A stretch of DNA of 64,000 nt, from positions 62,001 through 126,000 of the forward strand of contig NZ_LOKZ01000036.1 of the NCBI RefSeq assembly GCF_002211365.1, given 5' to 3'. Positions within the stretch are counted from its first letter, which is position 1. Every line of letters starts with the position of its first letter. Below are positions 1 to 6,766 of this stretch, piece after piece. Below the pieces are notes generated by a model. The model searched no databases and was not told the DNA's origin. It saw only the letters and a program-made list of their open reading frames with translations. Source of the DNA: Rhizobium sp. R711 (GTDB taxonomy: Bacteria > Pseudomonadota > Alphaproteobacteria > Rhizobiales > Rhizobiaceae). The translations under genes were made by a program, and so were the position numbers.

Positions 1-2
1 AC

Positions 3-77
3 GAAGCGTGTGAACTGGCACTGAGCGAATTTGAGACAGCACTGAGAGAGGGCAGGGACAATGATCATGCAGCGTAA
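3..77 (+). CDS. 3' end of an upstream phage gene (partial)
   Basis: An open frame entering from the left edge runs to a TAA at 75-77 and overlaps the start of the NusG-like gene by 17 bases. The visible tail is a short acidic helix-like peptide ending DNDHAA. Such overlap is typical of a co-transcribed phage operon, so this is probably the C-terminus of the preceding gene. Too little is visible to name it, and it could be a chance open frame. Confidence 0.4.
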   Translation, partial: EACELALSEFETALREGRDNDHAA

Positions 78-732
78 AATCATCATGGCCGAGAAGGTCG
101 ACATCAACCGCCTGATGCCAGCGCTAGAGGGAGCGGTCAGCCTACGTCGAATCAACGCGACGATGCTCTCGATGGCATCGAAGGCGAACGTGAAGCGAAT
201 CACCGCGTCTGAGCAGGTGAAATCGCACTGGTACTGCCTCCGGGTGAGGACTGGCCGCGAGTTCGCTGTGGAAAAACTGCTGGCCGATGCCGATGTTGAA
301 AGCCTCGTTGTTCGCTCCAATCCCTATAAGACGGTCAAGCGTGGGCGGGTTCGCATGGTCCCGGAGCGCCCCGTAATCATTGGTTATGTGCTCGTCCATT
401 GCGTTCCAACGGCCGCTGCGATGTCTGGTTTGCTTGCGGTCAAGGATGTGATCGAGGTGGTTGGTGGCGCCGAAACACCATATCGTGCCGATGCGGAATC
501 CATCGCTCGATTCAAGGCGATGGCCGAGCAGGGGAAATACGATCACAAGGTCAAGCCGAAGGTCGATTTCCTGCCAGAGGAGATAGTCCGTGTCTGCGAT
601 GGACCATTTGCTACGTTTTGTGCCGTTGTGGTTTCTGTGGACGTCGAGGCGTACATCGCGAAGGTCGAGGTTGAGATTTTCGGACGCAAGACACCGGTGG
701 AACTGGATCTTGCGCAGATCGAAAAAATCTGA
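61..732 (+). CDS. NusG-family transcription antitermination protein (phage paralogue)
   Basis: The 223-residue protein has a NusG N-terminal (NGN) domain at about residues 56-150, opening with HWYCLRVRTGREFAVE, the usual W-Y-x-L/V-x-x-x-x-G-x-E pattern. A KOW-like segment follows at about 172-205 (LPEEIVRVCDGPFATFCAVV). Housekeeping NusG proteins are about 175 residues; this one has an extra N-terminal stretch of about 55 residues. NusG proteins bind the RNA polymerase clamp, and specialised paralogues (RfaH, LoaP) act on single operons. The gene lies alone ahead of the late genes and is followed by hairpins and a terminator, so the inference is an operon-specific antiterminator. ATG 61 follows a purine-rich GAGAGGG; ATG 88 is an alternative. 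Confidence 0.8.
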   Translation: MIMQRKIIMAEKVDINRLMPALEGAVSLRRINATMLSMASKANVKRITASEQVKSHWYCLRVRTGREFAVEKLLADADVESLVVRSNPYKTVKRGRVRMVPERPVIIGYVLVHCVPTAAAMSGLLAVKDVIEVVGGAETPYRADAESIARFKAMAEQGKYDHKVKPKVDFLPEEIVRVCDGPFATFCAVVVSVDVEAYIAKVEVEIFGRKTPVELDLAQIEKI

Positions 733-781
733 CTACAAATTGCCTCGGAAGATCTGAGATCCCAGCGTGGGCCCAAACAGT

Positions 782-867
782 CGATGGCTCGATCATCGGC
801 GAATGAAGCGAAAGCTTCAGGGTTGCTTACCGGTCAGACCCAGCCTTGACTGCCTCGACGACGAGGC
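782..867 (+). promoter_or_regulatory. Array of three hairpins between the NusG paralogue and the late genes
   Basis: Three stem-loops can be read directly. CGATG/CATCG pairs at 782-798 with a 7-base loop. TGAAGC/GCTTCA pairs at 804-819 and closes a GAAA (GNRA) tetraloop. GCCTCG/CGAGGC pairs at 852-867 with a 4-base loop. No convincing gene occupies 733-900. In LoaP-type systems a small RNA hairpin near the leader recruits the NusG paralogue, so these are candidate recruitment elements. That role is inference from position. Confidence 0.45.
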
Positions 868-901
868 GCTGATTCAGGGCAAGTGCTACTGCTATGAGAT
901 G

Positions 902-925
902 GGCGGCCTCCGGGCCGCCTTTTTT
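902..925 (+). terminator. Strong intrinsic terminator before the late operon
   Basis: A perfect 7-bp all-GC stem (GGCGGCC at 902-908, GGCCGCC at 913-919) with loop TCCG is followed at once by six T residues. It lies between the NusG paralogue and all head and tail genes. It would end the upstream transcript unless polymerase is modified or a new promoter lies downstream. Confidence 0.85.
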
Positions 926-970
926 GTTCAATGGTTATGGCGTTCCATCATCCAACCAATGGAGGCAGCC

Positions 971-988
971 ATGACCTCGCCGCTGTAA
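971..988 (+). other. Five-codon open frame with a strong ribosome site
   Basis: GGAGG at 961-965 is followed five bases later by an ATG frame reading MTSPL and a TAA stop, between the terminator and the first structural gene. It could be a leader peptide, the ribosome site of a decayed gene, or chance. Nothing identifies it. Confidence 0.2.
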
Positions 989-1015
989 TGGCGGTATCAC
1001 TCCGGGAGCCAGCAC

Positions 1016-1552
1016 GTGACAGCAGAGCTTCGTTTCGACGCAAACGAAATACTCAACCTGTCACGTGCAATCCGGGCTTTACCAGAGGGCATCAAGACGA
1101 AGGCTCTGGCCAGTGCCATGCGCCGAATGCGCGAGATGGCCCGAAGCCGGATCGTCAAGCGCGCAGCCGAGCACACGAGGCTTCCGCCTGGCGTGGTTCG
1201 CAAGATGACGACGGCCCGCTTCAATGCCGGTGGCAATACGCAGGACGTAATTGTCAAATCGGGATGGATACATCTCTACAAGCTGGGCGCGACGCAGACC
1301 TCTCGCGGTGTACGGGTTCGGGCGCGAGGGTCATATGCCCACGCCTTCCTCGCTGAAATGGACAGCGGCCATAGGGCAGTAGCCATGAGGGTTTCAGACA
1401 AGCGTCTGCCGATCCGTGAACTGTTCGGCCCTAACCCTGCGCATGCCATCACGAATAATCCGGACGTCTACCTCGACGTGCTGGCCGAGATCATACAGGA
1501 ACATCTTGCTCCTCGCTTGCTGCACGAACTCGATCGACTTCTCCCTCGGTGA
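1016..1552 (+). CDS. Minor tail protein Z-like (tail completion)
   Basis: The 178-residue basic protein resembles the phage minor tail Z family (lambda gpZ type), which completes the head-proximal end of the tail. Support is the helical N-terminus rich in Arg (ALASAMRRMREMARSRIVKR), a central beta region, and a C-terminal helix ending in HELDRLLPR. The start is GTG at 1016, preceded by GGGAG. In lambda, Z sits between the head and tail genes. Here it precedes the terminase genes and is separated from them by a repeat-rich non-coding gap. The family call is from general resemblance and is moderate. Confidence 0.55.
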   Translation: MTAELRFDANEILNLSRAIRALPEGIKTKALASAMRRMREMARSRIVKRAAEHTRLPPGVVRKMTTARFNAGGNTQDVIVKSGWIHLYKLGATQTSRGVRVRARGSYAHAFLAEMDSGHRAVAMRVSDKRLPIRELFGPNPAHAITNNPDVYLDVLAEIIQEHLAPRLLHELDRLLPR

Positions 1553-1727
1553 GGGCTACTCGGGCGGGTCGACCCCTCGGGCCTCGCCCATGCCCGCCCA
1601 CCCCCTTACAGGGTCCTCCCTCGGGCCTACCCCCAAGCGGGCCGGGACGACCCCGAAATTTCGCTAGTCACGGCGATCAAAAAACTGACCTGACTCACCT
1701 GACTCGAAGGCTGACGACCTGACTCCG
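1553..1727 (+). other. Repeat-rich gap before terS; candidate cos site
   Basis: This 175-base gap holds GGGTCGACCC, a perfect 10-base dyad at 1566-1575, and an imperfect direct repeat (1566-1589 against 1611-1634, sharing CCCTCGGGCCT). It also holds three copies of ACCTGACTC at 1688-1696, 1697-1705 and 1717-1725, ending two bases before the terS start. In lambda, cos lies directly before the small terminase gene and carries repeated terminase-binding sites beside a nicking dyad. The terminase here is GpA-type, so a cos function is a reasonable inference from position and repeats, not proven. Confidence 0.5.
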
Positions 1728-2357
1728 ATGGCAACCGACGCACAACAAAACCTCCTATCGGTCGACGGCGGTGTTTGGATCACGGTGGCCGAGCTGGCCC
1801 GCCGCAAAGGTGTGAGCAAGCAGACGGCTGCCGAGAAGGTGAACCGCCTCGAGGACGAGGGCCGCATCACAACCCGGCGGGAAGGCCGGCGGCGCCTGGT
1901 GGAGTTGGCGACCTACGACCGCGCCATTGGCGTTGTCGGGGATGCGGCCAAGGAGATCGGCGCGGAAACCAAACGCGACGATGGTGCTGATCCGGCGAAC
2001 TCTGGTCTGCGCGACGCTCAGACCGAGCGCGCAAAATATGACGCCCAGCTGAAGGCGTTGGACCTGGCAGAACGCCAAGGCCAGCTCGTTGCGCTAAGGG
2101 GCGAGCACGGTCTTGAAACCGCCCTAGTACGCGTGACGGAAGCGTTGCTACGGGACTTGGGCGCACCCTTGAACTGGGTCTCGGAAATCCTCGAAGCGTC
2201 GAGGGAAGGCGAGCCGGCCTTGCGGCGGGTTCTCAGAAACAAGGTTCGCGACCAGCGGACGGCGATGGCGCAAACGCTGGCTAAGCTTGCAGGCGAAGCC
2301 GCCGAAGCCGAAAAGGCCGGGTTGCAAGTCGACTTTATGTTCGGGGAGGGCGCGTGA
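1728..2357 (+). CDS. Terminase small subunit
   Basis: The 209-residue protein has an N-terminal winged-helix-type segment (about residues 17-60, VAELARRKGVSKQTAAEKVN), then a long charged helical region, as in Nu1-like small terminase subunits. These recognise packaging DNA and recruit the large subunit. It is directly followed by the GpA-type large subunit, with a GTGA stop/start overlap that suggests coupled translation. The repeated ACCTGACTC elements just before it are plausible binding sites. The assignment rests on position and the DNA-binding N-terminus; sequence alone could also suit another HTH protein. Confidence 0.65.
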   Translation: MATDAQQNLLSVDGGVWITVAELARRKGVSKQTAAEKVNRLEDEGRITTRREGRRRLVELATYDRAIGVVGDAAKEIGAETKRDDGADPANSGLRDAQTERAKYDAQLKALDLAERQGQLVALRGEHGLETALVRVTEALLRDLGAPLNWVSEILEASREGEPALRRVLRNKVRDQRTAMAQTLAKLAGEAAEAEKAGLQVDFMFGEGA

Positions 2358-4369
2358 GAGTTACGCTGAAACGATCTGCGCTAGCTGTTGTGGCCGCAGC
2401 CCTCGCGGCGGCGATCATGCCTGCCGAGCAGGCGACGGCAGTCGACTATGCCCGCGCCAGCATGGTCGTACCGGATGGACCGAAGGCCGGCGAATTGTGG
2501 GACGACAGTCTGACGCCCTACATCGTCGAGCCCCTGCAGTTCACGATGACGGAAAGCGGCGTCAACGAAATTGCTGTCCGAAAGTCCGCACAGACCGGTT
2601 TCACGACGCTTCTGTTGGCATCAGCCGCTTATCATATCGGGCAAGATCCTTGTCGCATGATGATCGTGCAGCCGACGACTGGCGCGCTCTCGGAGTTCAA
2701 CCGGGAGAAGCTGACGATCATGCTGCAAAGCTCGCCGGCGCTGCGCAAGCTTGTTCGTGACCAGACCAGCCGCAGCGGCGAAGGTTCGACCGCGCAGGCA
2801 AAGCGCTTTCCAGGCGGATCGCTCAAGCTAGCGATCGCCAGCTCGGCTGCGGATCTCCGTTCGTCGACGATCAAGAAGGCGTTTCTCGACGAGGTCAACG
2901 AGTATCCTGACGATTTGGACGGGCAGGGCGACCCGATCGGAATGGTCAAGGCGCGCCAAACATCGTTCCTGATGTCAGGCGAGTGGCTGCGTGTGTATAT
3001 CTCGACACCCACGATCAAGGGCGCGTCGAAGATCGACGATTACTTCGAGGCCGGAGACCAGCGCTACTGGCACATGCCGTGCCCTGGCTGCGGGGAGCGC
3101 TTCAAGTTCGTCTTTGACCGGAAGTATTTCCGATTCAACGACACGTTCCCTTACGAGCCTCACTATGCCACGCCCTGCTGTGGTTCAATCATCGAGCCGC
3201 ACGAGAAGGTCGGGTTGATGAAGAGGGGCTGCTGGGTCGCGGAAAGCCCGCGACCAGGCGCGTATCCTTCCTACCATTTCGACGCTTTGTCGTCACCATT
3301 CGTGCCGTGGCACGAGATCGCTGCAGAGTTCTGCCAGTGCAAGGACGATCCACACAAACTCAAGACGTTTTACAATCTGGTTCTCGGTCTCCCCTACGAC
3401 ATGAAGGGCGATGCGCCGGACCACGTCAGACTGATGGAACGCCGTGATCCCGAACTTCTGCGCGGCCGCATTCCTGCGCTCGGGTTAGTCTTTGTGGGTG
3501 CCGCCGACGTCCAGCTGAACGGCATCTATTACGTCTTCAAAGCCTTCGGACCTGATCGCCAGTCCTGGCGTGTCGACGCAGGGTTTATCGAGGGCGCCAC
3601 GGATGATCCTCATGCCGGCGCGTTCTTGAAGCTCGAGGAGCTACGCACCAAGCAGTGGCCGGATGCCTTCGGCCGCCATCGCGCCGTCGACGCGTTTGGC
3701 ATCGACTCCGGATACCGTTCCCACGTGGTCTACACGTGGGCGCGGGGCAAGGCGGCAACCTTTGCGCTGAAGGGCCTAGATGGGTGGCAGCGGCCGGCGA
3801 TCGGTCAGCCGTCGCCGGTCGAAATCAACTTCAATGGCCAACGCATACGCAACGGTGTCATGGTCTGGGGCGTTGGCACCTGGTCTTTGAAGGGCGCGTT
3901 TTACGCCAATCTTCACAAGGTTGGCCGCGCCGCTGGGCAGGACTTCGATCCACCCGGATACTGTCATTTCGGCGGCTGGATGGATGAGGTCTATTTCCGT
4001 CAGATTACGTCCGAGTATCTGGGCGTCGACAAGAAGAGGAAGTTCAAGGGCCTCGCTCGCCGTGTCTGGACGGTTCGCAACGGGGAGCAGAACCACTTTC
4101 TTGATTGCGAGGTCTATGGTGATGCTCTCGGCGATTATCTGGGTATCTCCCGGATGTTGCCCGACGAGTGGCGGCAGTTGGCGTCGATGCGTGGGTTGCC
4201 TGATGCTGTGATCGATCCTGACCTATTTGCGCCGGCGCCGCTGGTCGTCGCGCAACAGGCGGCGATGCAGAACACGCCGCAACCGGTCGAAATATCTACC
4301 CAGCCGACCGCAGATGAAGGGGGCGGCTGGTACTCCTCCGATGAAACCTCCTCCTTCTGGGATCGCTGA
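2354..4369 (+). CDS. Terminase large subunit (GpA family)
   Basis: The 671-residue protein is a DNA-packaging ATPase and nuclease of the lambda gpA type. The ATPase carries a deviant Walker A (KSAQTGFT, residues 77-84) like lambda's KSARVGYS, and a Walker B AFLDEVNEYP near 176-185. A CPGCGERF cluster with a downstream CC pair (about 243-276) matches the family's zinc-binding part. The C-terminal half has acidic nuclease-type segments including AFGIDSGYRSH. The start is GTG 2354, overlapping the terS stop. The N-terminus is hydrophobic, but it corresponds to the helical N-terminal part of gpA rather than a clear signal peptide. Confidence 0.93.
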   Translation: MRVTLKRSALAVVAAALAAAIMPAEQATAVDYARASMVVPDGPKAGELWDDSLTPYIVEPLQFTMTESGVNEIAVRKSAQTGFTTLLLASAAYHIGQDPCRMMIVQPTTGALSEFNREKLTIMLQSSPALRKLVRDQTSRSGEGSTAQAKRFPGGSLKLAIASSAADLRSSTIKKAFLDEVNEYPDDLDGQGDPIGMVKARQTSFLMSGEWLRVYISTPTIKGASKIDDYFEAGDQRYWHMPCPGCGERFKFVFDRKYFRFNDTFPYEPHYATPCCGSIIEPHEKVGLMKRGCWVAESPRPGAYPSYHFDALSSPFVPWHEIAAEFCQCKDDPHKLKTFYNLVLGLPYDMKGDAPDHVRLMERRDPELLRGRIPALGLVFVGAADVQLNGIYYVFKAFGPDRQSWRVDAGFIEGATDDPHAGAFLKLEELRTKQWPDAFGRHRAVDAFGIDSGYRSHVVYTWARGKAATFALKGLDGWQRPAIGQPSPVEINFNGQRIRNGVMVWGVGTWSLKGAFYANLHKVGRAAGQDFDPPGYCHFGGWMDEVYFRQITSEYLGVDKKRKFKGLARRVWTVRNGEQNHFLDCEVYGDALGDYLGISRMLPDEWRQLASMRGLPDAVIDPDLFAPAPLVVAQQAAMQNTPQPVEISTQPTADEGGGWYSSDETSSFWDR

Positions 4370-4371
4370 AC

Positions 4372-4572
4372 ATGGCGTGGACGCAAACAGATCTGGACAC
4401 AATCAATTCGGCGATCGCGACCGGCGCAAAACGGGTTCGGTTCCAGACGCACGAAGTTGAGTACCAGTCCCTGAAGGAAATGCTGACGGCTCGCGATCTC
4501 ATCAAGGCTGAGGTCGAGGGCGCCACTGATCGCGGCGGCGCGATCTTCGTAGATTACCGGGGCGGCTACTGA
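4372..4572 (+). CDS. gpW-like head-tail joining protein
   Basis: This 66-residue protein has the size and layout of lambda gpW (68 residues), which plugs the portal after packaging and makes the site for tail attachment. It reads MAWTQTDLDTINSAIATG, followed by a beta hairpin (KRVRFQTHEVEYQS) and a second helix. It lies two bases after terL and its TGA overlaps the portal ATG, reproducing the lambda A-W-B order. Confidence is high because sequence pattern, size and order agree. Confidence 0.85.
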   Translation: MAWTQTDLDTINSAIATGAKRVRFQTHEVEYQSLKEMLTARDLIKAEVEGATDRGGAIFVDYRGGY

Positions 4573-6062
4573 TGAATGTCCTCGACAAGGTCATATCGTT
4601 TTTTGATCCGGTCTCGGGTGTCAGTCGAGCGGCTGCTCGGCAGCTGCTGCGGTCTGCGGAACAGCGCGACTATTCGGCGGCTCAGTTCGGGCGCCGCAAC
4701 AAGGCGTGGCGCGGGCGCGGGACGTCTGCAACAACCGAAGTTGCAGGTGCACTTTCAACGCTTCGGGATCGAGCTCGCGACTTCGTGCGCAACGGCTGGG
4801 CAGGTCAGCGCATCCTCGATGTCCTGACGTCGCATGTCATCGGAACCGGCATCGTGACGGTACCGAATACGGGTTCGGATCGCGACGACAACCGCTATCG
4901 CCTTCTCCGGGAGGAGTGGGAGAATCGGTCGGACATCGAGAACGTGCTCAACTACGGCGGCCAGCAGGCGCTGATGCTCCGATCCATGGTCGAGGGTGGT
5001 GACAGCGTTCTACGCATGCTGCCGATGAAGTTTGAAGCTGATGGCTCCAATGTGCCGTTCAGGCTTCAGGGGCTTGAGGGTGACCTGATCGATTCATCGC
5101 GCGATAGTCTCCTTGGCAAGGATCGCAATGTTCGCCTCGGCGTGCAGCTTGGCGAATGGAACACCAGAGAAGGTCTCTATCTTCATTCAACACATCCCGG
5201 CGATGGTTTCGCAGTGCTGGGAAGCGAGGGATCGAAACTCGTCGAGTGGAAGGATCTCTGTTACCTATACAGGCCGCTTCGCCTTGGCCAATTGCGCGGG
5301 ATATCTTGGTTTGCTCCAATCCTTCTGAACGCGAAGGAAATCCAAGACCTGATGGAAGCGGCCATTGTCCAGCAGCGGACGCAAGCGAGCTTCGCCGGCT
5401 TTCTCAAAAGAGCGCCTGGTGCGGCGAACCCGCTGGTGACAAAAAAGGAAGAAGACGGGACGAAGGTTACTCGCATCGAGCCCGGACAGATCCAGGATAT
5501 CGGCGAGTCCGATATCGTGTTTGCTAACCCCTCGTCGCAGTCCGTTTTTGGCGAAGCATACAAGGCCGGCCTTTGGGCGATGGCGGCAGGCGCCGGCATC
5601 ACTTATGACCAGTTGACCGGCGACCTGACGCAAGCGAACTACTCGTCGTTGCGCGCCGGCAAGATCGAATTCCGACGTCTGGTCGAGCAGGTCCAGTGGC
5701 AAGTGTTTGTCCCGATGGTGTGCGAGAAGGTTGATCGACGGTTCGAGGAACTGGCAGTTATGGCAGGCAAGCTGCGCCCTCGAAAGGACGGCTACCGTGT
5801 CGACCACATCATGCCGGCCGTCGAGCCTATTGATCCAAAGAAGGATCTGGAGGCTGACATCCTCGCGGTTCGAGCTGGCCGCATGTCGCCTCAGTCCTTC
5901 ATTTCGGCATGGGGTTACGACTGGCGGAAGGTTGTCAAGGACTTCAGCGCGTTCTTCAGCTTCGCGGACGCGAACAACGTTCCTCTCGATATCGACCCAC
6001 GGCGGCCGGCAAACGGCGCCAGAGCCAACGCCGCACCAGTGGAAGGAGCGCAGAATGACTAA
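4572..6062 (+). CDS. Portal protein (lambda family)
   Basis: The 496-residue protein has the lambda-type portal pattern: RDFVRNGWAGQRILDVLTSHVIGTGI near residues 72-97 matches the family's R-x-x-x-R-N-x-x-A-x-x-x-I-x-x-x-x-x-N/H-V-I-G-x-G region. A middle LYRPLRLGQLRGISWFAPIL segment is also characteristic. Portals form the dodecameric ring at one capsid vertex through which DNA is packaged. The start overlaps the gpW stop by one base, and its end overlaps the protease gene. Confidence 0.92.
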   Translation: MNVLDKVISFFDPVSGVSRAAARQLLRSAEQRDYSAAQFGRRNKAWRGRGTSATTEVAGALSTLRDRARDFVRNGWAGQRILDVLTSHVIGTGIVTVPNTGSDRDDNRYRLLREEWENRSDIENVLNYGGQQALMLRSMVEGGDSVLRMLPMKFEADGSNVPFRLQGLEGDLIDSSRDSLLGKDRNVRLGVQLGEWNTREGLYLHSTHPGDGFAVLGSEGSKLVEWKDLCYLYRPLRLGQLRGISWFAPILLNAKEIQDLMEAAIVQQRTQASFAGFLKRAPGAANPLVTKKEEDGTKVTRIEPGQIQDIGESDIVFANPSSQSVFGEAYKAGLWAMAAGAGITYDQLTGDLTQANYSSLRAGKIEFRRLVEQVQWQVFVPMVCEKVDRRFEELAVMAGKLRPRKDGYRVDHIMPAVEPIDPKKDLEADILAVRAGRMSPQSFISAWGYDWRKVVKDFSAFFSFADANNVPLDIDPRRPANGARANAAPVEGAQND

Positions 6063-6684
6063 CATCATCCGGCTGCCGCAGCTCAGCCGCAATGCTGAAG
6101 TGCGGGCCGCCTCGTTCAACGAGGCCGACAATACGATCGACGTCGTTTGGACGACAGGCGCTGCCGTACGGCGGGTCAGTTGGATGGACGGCGAGTTTGA
6201 TGAGGAGCTTGTCGTTTCCCCATCCGCTATCCGTCTCGATCGCCTGAATGCGGGTGCTCCATTCCTCGACACGCACGGGACATGGAGCCTTGCTGACGTC
6301 ATCGGCTCGGTCGTGAAGGGCTCTGCCCGGATCGAGGGCGGCATTGGCGTCGCCAAGATCCGTCTTTCCAACGCAGCTGATGCAGTCGACCGCGTTGCAA
6401 AGATCAAGGAGGGAAGCGTCACCAACATCTCAGTCGGCTATCGCATCCATGCGGTCGAGAAGACGGAGCGCGAGGGGAAAACACCGGTGCACCGTGTAAT
6501 CGATTGGGAGCCGTGGGAAATCTCCGCTGTTCCCATCCCTGCGGACCCCGGCGCACAGATCCGCAGCGGCAAAGATGAAGGTGCTCTGTTCGCCTGCCGC
6601 GTCGATCCTGACCTTTCTACCACCAACAGAATTCGTCGCATGCGCATGGAGATGCAGATGCGGCAACAGGAATTGGCAGGCTAG
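6055..6684 (+). CDS. HK97-type prohead protease
   Basis: The 209-residue protein is a U9/S78-type assembly protease. It shows an early beta region, then APFLDTH around residue 65, followed by KEGSVTNISVGYRI and WEPWEISAVPIPADPGA, typical of the family (His and Ser catalytic positions, conserved W-E-x-x-E-x-S-x-V-x-x-P-A-x). It trims scaffold and capsid N-termini during head maturation. ATG 6055 follows GGAAGGAG and overlaps the portal end by eight bases. In some relatives this protease is fused to the capsid gene; here it is separate. Confidence 0.88.
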   Translation: MTNIIRLPQLSRNAEVRAASFNEADNTIDVVWTTGAAVRRVSWMDGEFDEELVVSPSAIRLDRLNAGAPFLDTHGTWSLADVIGSVVKGSARIEGGIGVAKIRLSNAADAVDRVAKIKEGSVTNISVGYRIHAVEKTEREGKTPVHRVIDWEPWEISAVPIPADPGAQIRSGKDEGALFACRVDPDLSTTNRIRRMRMEMQMRQQELAG

Positions 6685-6766
6685 CGCAGGCTACCGCATG
6701 CCATAAACCGCCTCGGCGGTCGCCCATCTGACGCCTCTGGGCAAGGCCCTTTCAAGGAAAACATCC

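Noticed and set aside
1688..1725. CRISPR-like repeats
   Set aside because: The ACCTGACTC copies are only 9 bases, two are directly adjacent, and there are no regular spacers; no CRISPR array or cas gene is visible in the window.
2354..2440. Signal-peptide-like N-terminus on the terminase large subunit
   Set aside because: The hydrophobic stretch corresponds in place to the helical N-terminal part of lambda gpA before the conserved P-x-x-x-x-T-V-x-x-A/W segment, so it is more likely part of that helix than an export signal.
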